Positions 1 to 9,413 are shown, counted from the stretch's first letter. The stretch is DNA of 13,938 nt from Terana coerulea (GCA_024811115.1 JAKOGH010000503.1:1-13938); one strand, 5' to 3'. Numbers and translations: made by a program. The notes: generated from the sequence alone by a model not told the origin.

Positions 1-858
1 GTCAGCCTCTCGAAGCCGGTACTACCGCGAGGTCGAGGACTTAAACATACGTCAGCACCCAAAGCTTCTTCCGTAGTTTCGGGTCTCCGTACGAGTACGC
101 ATGCTTGTGACGGTTCTAGCGTCGATAAATGTGCCGGGGTGCACAACCCATGGAATTGGGTCATGACCTCTGTCTTAGTCCCTTAGTCGGGTGCCAGTTC
201 TCCGCATCCGTCAGAGAATTGAGTAGGCCCGCCACTTCTAGAGTAAAACGTTTTAACGATTGCTTCCACCCGGGAGACTTAGGCCTCAGCCCATCATGAC
301 ATAGCTGGCAGAAACGGAGCAGTTAGTGCATGAAGCATTGGCATATCAATTGTATTTACTGGACTCACTCGCCTTTGATCAATAATCCACGGGTGTCAAT
401 GACCTCCTCCCTGGCAGACTCAGTGAGACACTTTGTGGCGTGCCAACAGCAGCAAAGTTCAAGTTACAAATCAGGAGATGTTGTGGCGCAGATGACTCGC
501 GATCGGATATTCCGGGCCGTTCACCCCAAGTTCACCCCTAAAATTCTTCTACAAATACAGTTGCCAATATAACATATGCCATAATTATGAAGCTTTCAAC
601 TTGTGATAAAGCTCTGCTTAGAGAACGTCTCTGAAGGCCAAAAACAAAAGATTTTTATTTGTCCTAAACCCGACTTCCAATTTTCGAACAACAGATCGGG
701 AATCCCCCTTGAGGCTTGAGACTTGAGTTATATGCCTCGGGTACCCTGGATCCCGATCCCGCCTGGTTCGCTTGCCCAGGAATCAGGATGCGGGACACGT
801 TCGACACGAGTGAAACTGTGAACCTCTAACAAAACAATGGTGTCAACAGGCGCATATC
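1..858. other. Left-edge stretch with no recognisable gene
   Basis: I see no supported gene here. On the plus strand, frame 1 is open from the window edge to a TAG at 184-186 (61 codons). It could be the tail of a gene starting outside the window, but the peptide resembles nothing I know and the length is only weakly above chance. An ATG-less frame at about 330-572 looks like noise. The stretch 580-720 is AT-richer and looks intergenic. No transposon ends, long repeats or extra RNA genes were seen. Confidence 0.4.
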
Positions 859-865
859 AAAAAAA
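859..865 (-). terminator. RNA polymerase III terminator of the tRNA gene
   Basis: A run of seven A on the plus strand is a T7 on the minus strand. It starts 17 nt past the discriminator base of the tRNA-Ser. Pol III stops at T runs of four or more, so this is the expected 3' end signal. Confidence 0.8.
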
Positions 866-881
866 TAATTTTTGAGTACAA

Positions 882-963
882 CGACGCCAGCAGGACTCGA
901 ACCTGCGCCCCGAAACGGGAATTGATTTCTAATCAATCGCCTTAACCACTTGGCTATAGCGCC
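882..963 (-). tRNA. tRNA-Ser, anticodon AGA
   Basis: This 82 nt class II tRNA decodes UCU (and UCC/UCA if the wobble A is edited to I). Read on the minus strand, the acceptor strands GGCGCTA and TGGCGTC pair with two G-U wobbles, and the discriminator base is G. The anticodon stem ATTGA/TCAAT encloses loop TTAGAAA, with the anticodon at plus positions 928-930. The long variable arm (CCCG-TTT-CGGG, about 908-919) is the serine/leucine hallmark, and G as discriminator fits fungal serine tRNA. The T stem is GCAGG/CCTGC around TTCGAGT. Internal promoters are visible: A box at 946-956 and B box GGTTCGAGTCC at 893-903. I see no intron. The gene is a single copy in this window and shares no transcript with its neighbours. 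Confidence 0.95.
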
Positions 964-987
964 TTAAGTACCTGAGTCTACGTCATG

Positions 988-995
988 TATATATA
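988..995. promoter_or_regulatory. TATATATA element upstream of the tRNA
   Basis: The palindromic TATATATA lies 25-32 nt upstream of the tRNA 5' end on the minus strand, where some fungi use a TATA element to place TFIIIB. The same sequence faces the CT-rich stretch and ATG (1092) on the plus strand, about 100 nt away. It could serve either direction. Its position relative to the tRNA is the stronger argument. Confidence 0.4.
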
Positions 996-1068
996 GCGTG
1001 TACATTCCACAAAGTATCCTTAACGCGACGCGTCCAAGTTGAATCGCTCTCTGTTACCACTCCCACCA

Positions 1069-2443
1069 CTCATCTTCCCTTCGCCCTGCCGATGACCTTC
1101 AACGCTCCAGGTCCCCAGTCTCTATCCCAACCCCCTCCATCCGCACCGTGTCCGCCGTTTCCAGCCAACTTGTGCTCACCCTTGAACCAGGGGTGCGACC
1201 TAACCCTAATTGCAAACTGGCTCAGCCCGCGTTTCGCATTCTTTTGTTGGCGACGTCCAGAAGTGTGCTGCATCGGCTCGAGCAGCGGTCGCGTTTTGCT
1301 CTGCGCCTCGAGGATTTGGAAGACGGTGGATTGCGAGGACGTGAATCTGGCGACGCGTTTCGTGTCATGGCATGTCTCGTGCATGTGGACGCCCTTGCTT
1401 GCGATGACCTCGCCAAGTGCCGTGTCTCTATCGCGTCTCCGGAAAGTGTCTAGTCCTGGCATTCAACCACTGCGCTCCTCCATCACACACACAGACCTCT
1501 GCTAGCACGGCCTCGGGACTCCGCTCTGGTCTGTTTGACAAACCTGTGCCACATACAGAAGACTCACGTCTTCGCGGCATGGGTGTCTTGCACGCTCGAG
1601 AGGGAAGGCTGTGTCGGAACGCACGAGGTCCAGCGGTGGCCGGAGCAATGTGGTGCTGGGTCCATTCACCAGAGACGCGTCGCGGTAACTTTATGACACG
1701 CCCTTTGCGAGCGAGCAAGATACGTACAGTCTGTATGCATGATATAGACACCCAAGACACGGAGATGGGCTACGCACAGGCTTTTACAATGCCTTATCGA
1801 CCAACGCTGCTCCCCTCCTGATTCATGTCCTCTCATCGACTTCTCACCCCGTTCCCCGCAGAGCTCGCAACACACCTCCGGCGTCCCCGCTCTGGGAAAC
1901 CACTGCGCAAAGACAAGCCCCCACAGAAACGTGGGCTGCAGCCCGGGGCACTCAGTGCCTCCCCATCCCGAGTCGGCACCAGGCCTAAACTCAACCCCGG
2001 CGACGTTTTCGCATTGCATTCTGCTCGCCGCAGGCTACTCCGCTCTGTCGTCGCCGCTCCAGTTTCCGGAGCATACGGCGCGAAAGACGGAGAAGGGAGC
2101 CTGGAAGCGCTGGCATGCGTAGCTAAATCTGCATGGCTACACGGTATGGGCACGGTGTGGGCCAAATGGAGGGTCGTGGTTCGTGGGGAGACATAATGGG
2201 CACGTACAGGCAGGCGAAACAGGAAGAGGAGGAAAGGTGTGGAACACAAGGCGAAGGTATGTTTGTACCTTACAATTTTGGCCTGACAGCCGTTGCCCGA
2301 AGAGACGCAGCGCAACCCCCGATTTCTTGCCCTTCCAGCACAGGAAGGCAGGCCGCGCTCGGCCCGCTGCGCGGTAGTAGACTGGCTTCTACGTCCTTCC
2401 TGCACGGATCATCCCGACTTCTCTTTGTGGCGTATGCGACGCG
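1069..2443 (+). other. GC-rich gene-like tract, unassigned (possible decayed gene)
   Basis: Several frames stay open far longer than expected, but no single gene model emerges. On the plus strand, the frame around 1085-1453 has coding-like codons (for example GAG GAT TTG GAA GAC and GTG GAC GCC CTT) but no upstream ATG in frame. The only early ATG with a CT-rich leader (1092) is in another frame and gives a 137 aa Pro/Ser/Cys-rich peptide. A second frame is open from about 1417 to 2196 with a single TGA at 1819-1821. The minus strand is also open at 1070-1462 and 1833-2405, which the high GC content alone could explain. I found no domain or motif. The options are a multi-exon orphan gene, an old pseudogene, or a non-coding GC-rich island. 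Confidence 0.35.
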
Positions 2444-3404
2444 TTGGGCGCGCGTCTGCGCCGATCTGGGCCTCTGCGTCGTTTTTGGTGGTGTCCACGC
2501 TGTGTCTTCGTTCTCGACTGGCCGCGAAGACCTGGCTCCTTGAGCGACCCTGTTGACCTTACGCCTGTTCTTCCACCGCCGACGGGAATCCCTCTGCCTA
2601 CCTTCTCCAACGCACGTCAGTTCCGCGAAGACTACCAGAACGATGTCGCCCGAGTCGTCTTCCCCTCGTTTGGACGCCCTGTGCGGTGCCGCATGCCCAA
2701 GGTCGATTCCCAAACCGCGCTCATGATGTGGTTGTGGCACTCACGGGCCGCCACAACAGAGATTCGTCTCGAGTGCATCAGTCGGTTTGCGCGTAATCCT
2801 CCGAAAGCACGTTGTTGTCTAGCAGGCGCGTTCTCTTCGAGGCGGCTGAGGACATGTTCGGGCGTGCAGACGTCTGGCGGTTGGGGCCGACGTGGCTGTT
2901 TGCGAGATCGGTGGGGGCGTCGGCGGATTCTTACACACACAGGAAGACAGCGCGGACGGAACACAAGGGAGCTCGGAGTTGGTGAGCAGCCATGCAAGTC
3001 GGGGCGTGTGCTATGCACGAGGAGGCATAGAACGGGCCCATGCAGGCTTCGTACACCCAGGTGACGCGCGGCTCCGTCACACCTAATACGCCCTCGTCTC
3101 CTCTCGCGGGAGTACAAAGTGAAGAATGACGGACCACTGGAAGGCGTGGCGGCGCCCCCGAAGCCTTCGGGCACTAGGGCGGCGTCGATGGAGCAGGGGC
3201 CAGTAGAACTCGTGCGGTTGCGGTTTATGCCCTGGTTTCACCCAGCGGGTGAGCTGGGGACGGCTGAGGCGGTGGGGGATGACGTGGGTTGGCCTTCCTT
3301 GGTCTTCGAAAGTGTGCTGCGTTATTAGAGGGTGTCGAAGGCTGTCACGAATTTTTGGATTCCCTTTGGTGCTTTCGTGGTGCTGTTCATCCCTGGGGGA
3401 TATT
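2444..3404 (+). other. Long nearly open frame, unassigned (possible pseudogene)
   Basis: One plus-strand frame runs from about 2444 to 3425 with only two stops, TGA at 3062-3064 and TAG at 3326-3328. Two stretches look most like real protein: about 2550-2780, and 3119-3425, which ends in a hydrophobic segment containing FGAFVVLFIPGG that could span a membrane. No ATG with a convincing promoter, no family motif and no reliable splice pairs were found. The minus strand is open at 2632-3174 as well, so GC content must be considered. It could be the remains of a gene decayed by point mutation, possibly continuous with the tract to its left. I cannot name a function. Confidence 0.3.
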
Positions 3405-4205
3405 ATGCGCGCGTACTACTACAAGGTGAGTGCAGTGGATACCTTACCTATATCATATCTCCTAAACGGATGTTGAAATAACAGGTCAAGGTTGGTATAT
3501 ATTCTTCAAATAGCAATGATTATGCATCATGTTGGCCATTCGTCCTACAGCTCGACTTATCATCTGTGACGTATGGACCTCGTTTAATGAAAAGTATGCC
3601 CAGCGATGTTATCACAGGCTTCGTGACACCGACCGACCTCCGCCGACCACCACACGGGCCTGGTAGTCTCGCCGCCGTCGATATGCCCGAGACATGTCCA
3701 TGGTCCGTGTGGCTCGCAGATCGCCAGAAGCATGAAGTCGAATCGCTTCATATGTTTAACGGTCCCAAGCGATTGGACACACTCTTCACTCAGGAGCCTC
3801 TGCTTGAGGAGAAGCACCTCAGGGTGTTCGGTCAAGGTGTGCACGCTCTTCATGTAATGTATTCTGACCAGCCTCTGATAGGTATAGTTAGATCCCGCGG
3901 AGTACAATGTGGGTCATGCAGCCGTAAAGAGAGCTAGTGAGGCCGAATCCCATTGGCTGGCTACTCAACACGGCGACGGAGCTCGATCTCGACCACCTGC
4001 GTCAGCCTCAGAAGCAGATACTGAACTTTCACATGAATTCCGCCGTGCGATATTTTCGGCGAGGAGAGCAGTGACCGACACTATGGCGCTGTCAAATTAT
4101 TTCCTCAAGTGCATGCTCTTCGAGCAGTGTTTCACAAATGCTTCCGTTCTGCGCCGCCAAGGTCCCGGAAGCATAACAATGCTTCCGTGTTCTTCGTGGC
4201 GTTAA
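3405..4205 (+). CDS. Candidate four-exon gene, orphan protein (213 aa)
   Basis: Function unknown. Proposed exons are 3405-3425, 3485-3490, 3551-3881 and 3922-4205, 642 nt in all, ending in TAA. The first intron (3426-3484) is a textbook one: GTGAGT donor, CTAAA branch-like site, AACAG acceptor. The second (3491-3550, GTTGGT to CTACAG) would leave a 6 nt exon coding Val-Lys; joining exon 1 directly to exon 3 over a 125 nt intron also keeps the frame. The third intron (3882-3921) is only 40 nt with no clear branch site and is the weakest part. The long third exon is open for 110 codons with a conserved-looking part around GPKRLDTLFTQEP; the last exon is hydrophilic at first, then contains a Cys-rich stretch. 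The start ATG at 3405 is a guess, since the frame is open further upstream. It may instead be a gene remnant. Confidence 0.4.
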
Positions 4206-4700
4206 GCGCCCATTATGGGCATTATGCTATGCAGCGAAGATAGAGTGCTAGAGGGTCTTAGGCGTTCACAATATGGATGCAAACGGCATACCCGAGTTTC
4301 TGGGACCAAGAGCCGGACAGCTAGCGACCCGTATTCTCGGTGGCCCGATCGACTCCTCCTCGGGGTACTTACGGGGCGGCGGACAGTGCTGCGCCAGCCT
4401 GGCTGAGGTGTACTCAGGTGCGCATTGCTTACGATCTGTTGCGCAAGCCCCTGAGTGATATTATTATATCCGGGGTCGATGAACACTTTCGGTAGCCAAT
4501 CACAACTCGTCTGGCGAGAACAGCGGAGGACGGCACCGCATGGCAACTAAGTTCGAGGCTTGCAATTGCAGACTTAGATCGTTCGTGTCAGCCTCAGAAG
4601 CCACCGGATCTTCGTCCAAATTGCGTATTTCCCATGTTTCTTCTGAAGCTGCAGATCGAGGACGGATTGGGATGTGGCTGGCGATGCGGCTGACTGCTGG
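4206..4700. other. Spacer between candidate genes, no gene recognised
   Basis: A plus-strand frame with an ATG at 4273 gives 61 codons (to 4458) with fairly coding-like composition, and the minus strand is open at 4202-4546. Neither shows a motif, splice signals or a promoter. A 15 bp word, GTCAGCCTCAGAAGC, occurs at 4587-4601 and also at 4001-4015, and a close variant opens the window at position 1. I take these as chance or very old repeat traces. Confidence 0.3.
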
Positions 4701-4710
4701 GTCTGAAAGG

Positions 4711-4718
4711 TATAAAAT
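4711..4718 (+). promoter_or_regulatory. TATA box of the 128 aa gene
   Basis: TATAAAAT matches the TATA consensus and sits 129 nt before the proposed start codon at 4840. It is followed after about 20-40 nt by a pyrimidine-rich stretch (CCTTCCCTCATC) typical of fungal transcription start regions. This argues that the reading frame open upstream of it, from 4540, is not translated. Confidence 0.65.
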
Positions 4719-4755
4719 CCCTCGCACATGCCCTGCCTTCCCTCATCGCATCTTG

Positions 4756-4813
4756 CACCCCACACCCACACCCATCCCTCCCACACAACCCACACACACC
4801 CACACACTACACC
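4756..4813 (+). repeat. CA/CCA-rich low-complexity leader
   Basis: The stretch is almost pure C and A on the plus strand (CACCCACACCCA-type units), with very few G or T. It falls between the TATA box and the start codon, so it would form an unstructured 5' untranslated leader. CA- and CT-rich leaders are common in strongly expressed fungal genes. Confidence 0.6.
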
Positions 4814-4839
4814 ATGCAGCACTACGCTTCCCCGTGCCC

Positions 4840-5226
4840 ATGGTCGTCGCCCCGGAGGCGGCCCTCTACATCCCCCACTGCGCCAACATGTTGGAGAGGC
4901 CGGACCTCATCCCGCTCAGCGAGGCCCGCAAGAACCCGAACATCGTCCTCCGCGCCCTCCGCTTCATTAGGCCGCGCAGGACGCGCTCTTCCTCCTCGTT
5001 CTCGTCCTCGACCTGTGCGTCCTCGACCTCGTCATCGTCGCAGGCGACCTCGACATCGACGACGCGCACGTCGACCACCACCTACGTCGACCTCGAGGCC
5101 GCGCCGGCGCAGCCGCTCTTCAAGCCCAACTTCCATCTCATCCCTCTCGATGTCGCTCAGAAACGCTACGACATCAAGTACCGCAAGGAGGGCTACGAGA
5201 TGGAGGTTTTAGCAGGGCTATGGTAA
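4840..5226 (+). CDS. Small orphan protein with Ser/Thr-rich centre (128 aa)
   Basis: Function not recognised. The frame uses mostly C- or G-ending codons (GTC GTC GCC CCG GAG GCG and so on), the strongest codon bias in the window, which argues for a real and possibly well expressed gene. Residues 1-50 are mixed and contain MLERPDLIPLSEARKNPNI. Residues 51-85 are a low-complexity Ser/Thr/Arg stretch, probably disordered. The last 40 residues are again ordered-looking, with KPNFHLIPLDVAQKRYD. There is no signal peptide, membrane segment or Cys pattern. I chose ATG 4840 because it follows the TATA box and CA-rich leader; the same frame is open back to an ATG at 4540, upstream of the TATA box. 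An ATG at 4814 with a good ACC context opens a different overlapping frame (to 5212). The C terminus could change if GTTTTA at 5206 acts as a donor. Confidence 0.65.
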   Translation: MVVAPEAALYIPHCANMLERPDLIPLSEARKNPNIVLRALRFIRPRRTRSSSSFSSSTCASSTSSSSQATSTSTTRTSTTTYVDLEAAPAQPLFKPNFHLIPLDVAQKRYDIKYRKEGYEMEVLAGLW

Positions 5227-5303
5227 ATTAAGGTCTGTCGTCGTTGTTCCAGTGTTTTTCGGGGATTGTGGTGGGCAGTGTGGAGACACGGGCGGGGGCG
5301 GAT

Positions 5304-5347
5304 GGTGCGGTGTGCGCAGCCGCATTGGAAGCCTCTCGTCGGCGGTG
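5304..5347 (+). repeat. Imperfect 44 bp direct repeat, copy 1
   Basis: This matches 5386-5429 at 38 of 44 positions with an 82 bp spacing. It is the CpG-rich copy: it has CpG at 5308, 5315, 5321 and 5337 where the other copy has CpA or TpG. It lies just downstream of the 128 aa gene in a stretch (5227-5570) with no supported gene. Confidence 0.7.
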
Positions 5348-5385
5348 GTTGGGGGACAATGAGGGGTCACGGACGAGAGGCGGAA

Positions 5386-5429
5386 GGTGCAGTGTGCACA
5401 GCTGCATTGGAAGTCACTTGTCGGCGGTG
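5386..5429 (+). repeat. Imperfect 44 bp direct repeat, copy 2
   Basis: This is the partner of 5304-5347. Four of its six differences are CpG changed to CpA or TpG, the pattern left by deamination of methylated cytosine. An 87-codon frame crosses both copies (5244-5507), but it lacks a promoter and good codon usage, so I do not call it a gene. Confidence 0.7.
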
Positions 5430-5570
5430 ATCCAGCTGTCAGTTGGAGTTTTATTCCCGAAAACCAAGATTCATTTTGTTGCTCTTGGTTGCAACCCGCT
5501 GCGCTGATAGCCTTTTATTCCCCCGTTTATATAGCTGCGACCGACACCCCGACACCCCCTGCGCGCGCGA

Positions 5571-6960
5571 CCGACATCAGGCCGACCCATTTAAATTTTG
5601 GATGCTAACACAGGACCTGGAGGAGGGAGGTGCACTGATGTGGTGCGCCTCCTGGCGCAGACCTTTTCGTGGTCTCCAGGATGAGTACCCGCCGAGGCTC
5701 AGACGAGCTCTCGGCGGGGAAACCAACATGCGCTTTCCGTTTTTGTCATATGTAATAGTTGTATACGTATAATTATCTGGTTCATTTTCTCCCTGCTTCT
5801 CTTGCTGAGCACATTGTCGCTACCGACGACCGTCGACGCGCTGAGGGCTACCCTTCGGCTATCACCGCGCCACAACGGGCAGCCTCCGGGTGAGCACGGC
5901 CGCGTATAAGCGCCCACGAGTTGACTCCTGTTGTCTTTTCGGATTTTCCATTCCTGTCTCGCACATGCTGCCTTCAACTCCTTCCGTGGAGATACCTCGC
6001 CAGAGGGCTGTAGGCAGACATGTTTGGGAAGATTTCATGAATCACCGCGTGGATACCGCCCATGACAACCGCCAAGCCATGGCCAATGGGCTCAAATTTC
6101 ACGACTCAACCTGTAGTGTTCCTTCATAACTGGTAGGCCTTCTTGCGGCATAGATACGTCTCGTACGTTCTCAATTGTGGGCCGCACCACAACTACTAAC
6201 GCTAGTGCGGCCAATTATCCCCTTCGAGGAGGATGTGCCGATGACGTGTGTGCGAGCTGGTCGCCATGAACAGCATGCTGAAAAAACAGTCAGTGAACCC
6301 ATGGTTGGTGAGTATGTGTGCTTCAATGTTGGCATTTCACGCCGATAATGTGCTGATGCCTCTTGTGCATTCTAGTTCGCGTTGATGAGGATGTTCCTCG
6401 TGACTGGGCTTGGACGCCGTCGTGCTTCGTTGGACATGAACACCCACTTCCACTTGGGCGATCTCGGCAAAAGTTCCGTCATACAGTGACGCATTACAAA
6501 GCCGCACATCCAATGCGACTCTGCGACGATCTCCAAACTCAACTCGGCTGTGCCTAGAGCTTAATCACGGCAGCCAAAGCGCTGAACTCTTCCCGAAGTA
6601 CCGCGGTATAAGGTTTCACTCCACCACATCCTCCGTCGGACACATGAACGTGCGAGCTCGGATGCGGAGAGGAACGCACCAGAAGCCTTGCTGTGGACTT
6701 CGTAAAGCGTCCGTTGAATCATAGCAAGATTCACCACTCAGCCTTATCGCATGCCGAGATGCGCGTCAAATGCCTTGGTGAGCGTTCCCGCGGATAACGT
6801 TTTGAAGCGTCTGATTGACTTCAACGCCGCTCATCTAACAGTCAGGCTGTCTTACGCACGAAACATAGTATGTGTGTCTCCGTAAAACGCCCCTAGTGTT
6901 GGTTCCGTAGCTCGCGGGCGAGGAAGTTCAAACACTCGCTCGTTCCCTTGTCTGTATGTC
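5571..6960 (+). pseudogene. Decayed gene-like sequence upstream of P450 copy 1
   Basis: No intact gene is present. Comparison with unit 2 shows short stretches where both copies read alike in one plus-strand frame, for example about 5830-5892 (DALRATLRL and PRHNGQ; unit 2 DALRSALRL), about 6030-6125 (HDNRQA; unit 2 HDNRRA) and about 6378-6557, where both end at the same stop after LNSAVP(R/K)A. In this copy the last frame carries an internal TGA. A GTGAGT at about 6309 and TTCTAG at about 6375 look like an old intron. The ancestral protein is not one I recognise. The stretch could also hold the distal promoter of the P450. Confidence 0.45.
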
Positions 6961-7023
6961 CCTTTCCGCCAGCAAATGCCTCCCCGGACATTTTCCCTTA
7001 CAGAACCATGTTAATTGTAGCTG

Positions 7024-7030
7024 CATATAT
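7024..7030 (+). promoter_or_regulatory. TATA-like element and pyrimidine tract, P450 copy 1
   Basis: CATATAT is followed by CTCCCTCCTCCTTTGCCC (about 7049-7066), a pyrimidine-rich probable start region. Unit 2 keeps the same arrangement (10922-10928 and following), which supports a conserved core promoter. Confidence 0.5.
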
Positions 7031-7077
7031 TCCCGACCTTTCGAGTTGCTCCCTCCTCCTTTGCCCACCACCCGAAG

Positions 7078-7129
7078 GTACGTTCTTTGTATGTACATCA
7101 GCGAGGCCTTGATTCTAATGCATACACAG
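7078..7129 (+). other. Probable intron in the 5' leader of P450 copy 1
   Basis: Donor GTACGT, branch-like CTAAT at 7115-7119 and acceptor ACACAG define a 52 nt intron ending only two bases before the start ATG at 7132. Size and signals match the coding introns of the same gene. The donor is conserved in unit 2 (GTAAGT at 10976). If it is not spliced, the upstream sequence has no in-frame ATG, so the start codon is unaffected. Confidence 0.55.
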
Positions 7130-7131
7130 AG

Positions 7132-9404
7132 ATGACTATTGCACAGTTTCTTATCTTATTCATAAGTGGTCTGGCTCTCATTGTATTCCGGCTTACTCGG
7201 CGCAAGCGACATCTTGCACTACCACCTGGTCCCAAGGGTCTACCAATTATCGGGAATCTTTTTGGTATTCCCGCGAGCCACCAGTGGCTTGCATACCAAG
7301 AATGGAGTCGCAAGTATGGTGCGTGGCATACGAGGCCTTTGTGCGTATGCAGCTGAAAGTCTCTTCGCTTCCGCAGACTCTGCCGTAGTATACCATCACA
7401 TCCTTGGCATGGACTTCGTCGTGATCAACTCCCTGGACGCTGCACGAGAACTACTTGAGAAACGCGCCAGACTGTACTCTGATAGGTGAATAAATTCACT
7501 ATTCAAATAGTGATGGTACTAATTGCCCTGGTATTGTGCTAATCCCAGGCTGCAAATGGTGATGTTGCACGAATTGTACGTATTGCGTTGCCCTTCTGCG
7601 TATTGGGTTCATCTGATACTTGTCGTTCTTAGAGTTGGCTGGAAAACCACAATGGGTCTGATGCCATACGGCGAGAAGTGGAGAGCACATCGAAGAGTAT
7701 TCCACGAAAGCTTCCGCCCCAGAGCAACTGTGCTATACCGCCCCCAAATAAGAAGTGAAGCGAGAAATCTGCTCAAGCGACTGCTCGCTTCTGGAGAGCG
7801 GTACGCGGATCACATACGTCTGTACGTATATGCACAGGTGCCCCGTCGCTGTCGCTAATTACGCCTTTAGGATGGCGGGTGCCACAATCATGAACATCGT
7901 GTACGGCATAGACGTGGAAACAGATGAGGACCCGTACATCGAGACTGCCCAAAAGGCTGTAGAGATATTCTCTACAGTGAGTGGCGCAGGCGCATATTTA
8001 GGTGGGTGCAGTTCAATCTGCTCCTTTATGAACCATTGCTGAAGTACGGGACAGTTGACTACTTACCCTTCCGTAAGCCAACGTACCAGCTCTCTTATGG
8101 ATGTTCAATAACACTGCTCTTTTCAAAGTGAGATACGTACCAAAATGGTGGCCTGGAGCGGCGTTCCAGCGCCGTGCCCGGGAATGGAGGTTGCTAGTTC
8201 AAGACATGCACAAGCGACCCTTTGATGCGGTTCAGCGTGCTGTGGTAATTACACGTTTAACTGCTGCTGTGATAATTTCAGTACTGATTGTCTGCGTTAC
8301 AGAGCAACGGAACAGCAAAGGAATCTATTGTGTCCACTTTGCTTGGGAACCTTGACAAGGAAGTCGACAATGCAGAGTTTGAAGAAGTGATCATGAATAC
8401 CCTGGGTACAGCATACATGGGTGAGCTTGCGTCTTAAATACTGCTCATACTGAGACAGCTACTCAAATTCTCTTCATAGGAGGGGTAGACACCGTGAGTT
8501 ATCGAACGTCTATTGCCAAGTCGTAATATGCTGACAGTCGATGGTGGCTACTAGATCACGTCATCGTTGTCTACGTTCGTGCTAGCAATGTTACTCCACC
8601 CCGAGGCACAGAAAGCGGCTCAAGAAGAGCTCGACCGACGAATTGGTTCGCATCGCCTTCCCGAGTTCGATGACCGAGCTGCCCTCCCTTTCGTCTCCGC
8701 GATCGTGAAGGAAGTTCTCAGGTGCTGTATGATTTCAGCCTAGTCACGACCTTTCGCTCATGACTGGTCCAGATGGAGGCCCGTTGCCCCTCTAGGTCAG
8801 CAGTACTACGATTCTTGTGAATACAGCGACTCACGGATTCCCAGGTATACCTCACCAAGTCATTTCTGACGACGAGTACCAAGGATACCATATCCCGGCA
8901 CGCGCTATCGTAATGGGCAACATATGGTAAGCCTCCACAGCACCTTTGTTGCGTGAGCTTCATCAGATGTGTCGTTCAGGGCTATGCTCCACGACGAGCA
9001 GCGTTACGGTCCTCATCCAGACACCTTTGACCCTAATCGCTTTCTAACATCCGACGGCGAGCTGAACACGGACATGCCGGACCCCGCCGAGGTTTTCGGC
9101 TTTGGCAGGAGAGTGTGCCCCGGAAGACATCTTGCTGATGATAGTTTGTGGATAACCATCGCCAGCATACTTGCTACGTTCAACATCCGGAAGCCTGTCG
9201 ATGAGCTTGGTAACGTTATCGAACCAAGTGGCGAATACACAGGCGATTTGGTAAGGTGAGTATGCATTGCACTATGTATATGTTTTTGATCGGAGACGAC
9301 TCAGCGGGCTTTTTAGCGTGCCAGTGGCATTTGGGGCGTTATTTGAGCCACGTACGGCGTCCGTTTCTGGCAAGGTTCTCGAATCCGCCGCTCTTATGTT
9401 CTGA
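7132..9404 (+). CDS. Cytochrome P450 monooxygenase, copy 1 (514 aa, 14 exons)
   Basis: A heme-thiolate monooxygenase, expected on the ER membrane with electrons from NADPH-P450 reductase; substrate unknown. Hand splicing gives exons 7132-7318, 7377-7485, 7549-7575, 7633-7821, 7871-8001, 8055-8072, 8129-8244, 8303-8420, 8480-8493, 8555-8721, 8773-8795, 8845-8926, 8980-9255 and 9317-9404, 1545 nt, open throughout. All 13 introns are GT-AG, 49-63 nt. Residues 3-21 are a membrane anchor followed by [14 protein letters not shown] (31-38) is the hinge. Helix C has W124xxxR128, the I helix has GGVDT (299-303), the K helix has E356-V-L-R359, then FDPNRF (410-415), and the heme loop [10 protein letters not shown] (433-442) places the ligand at Cys440. 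ATG 7132 is the first in frame and aligns with copy 2. It resembles basidiomycete P450s often labelled O-methylsterigmatocystin oxidoreductase-like; that label should not be read as function. Confidence 0.93.
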
Positions 9405-9413
9405 TGAAGGGCC

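Noticed and set aside
1199..1211. CCTAACCCTAATT resembles fungal telomere repeats
   Set aside because: Only about two units are present in an internal GC-rich stretch, with no array; chance is sufficient.
1070..3174. Long minus-strand open frames (1070-1462, 1833-2405, 2632-3174)
   Set aside because: They overlap equally long plus-strand frames, have no motif or promoter, and are expected in GC-rich DNA with few stop codons.
4001..4601. Shared 15 bp word GTCAGCCTCAGAAGC at 4001 and 4587
   Set aside because: The flanks do not align, so there is no longer repeat to support it.
4540..4839. N-terminal extension of the 128 aa protein from ATG 4540
   Set aside because: A TATA box (4711) and CA-rich leader lie inside it, and the codon bias starts only after 4840.
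4814..5212. 132-codon Ser/Arg/Pro-rich frame as the main protein
   Set aside because: Its codon third positions are not biased; the bias belongs to the 4840 frame. Its composition is typical of a shifted reading of a GC3-rich gene.
7087..7131. Start of P450 copy 1 upstream of 7132
   Set aside because: The upstream frame has no ATG (it begins with TTG) and probably belongs to a leader intron; copy 2 has a TGA in the matching frame.
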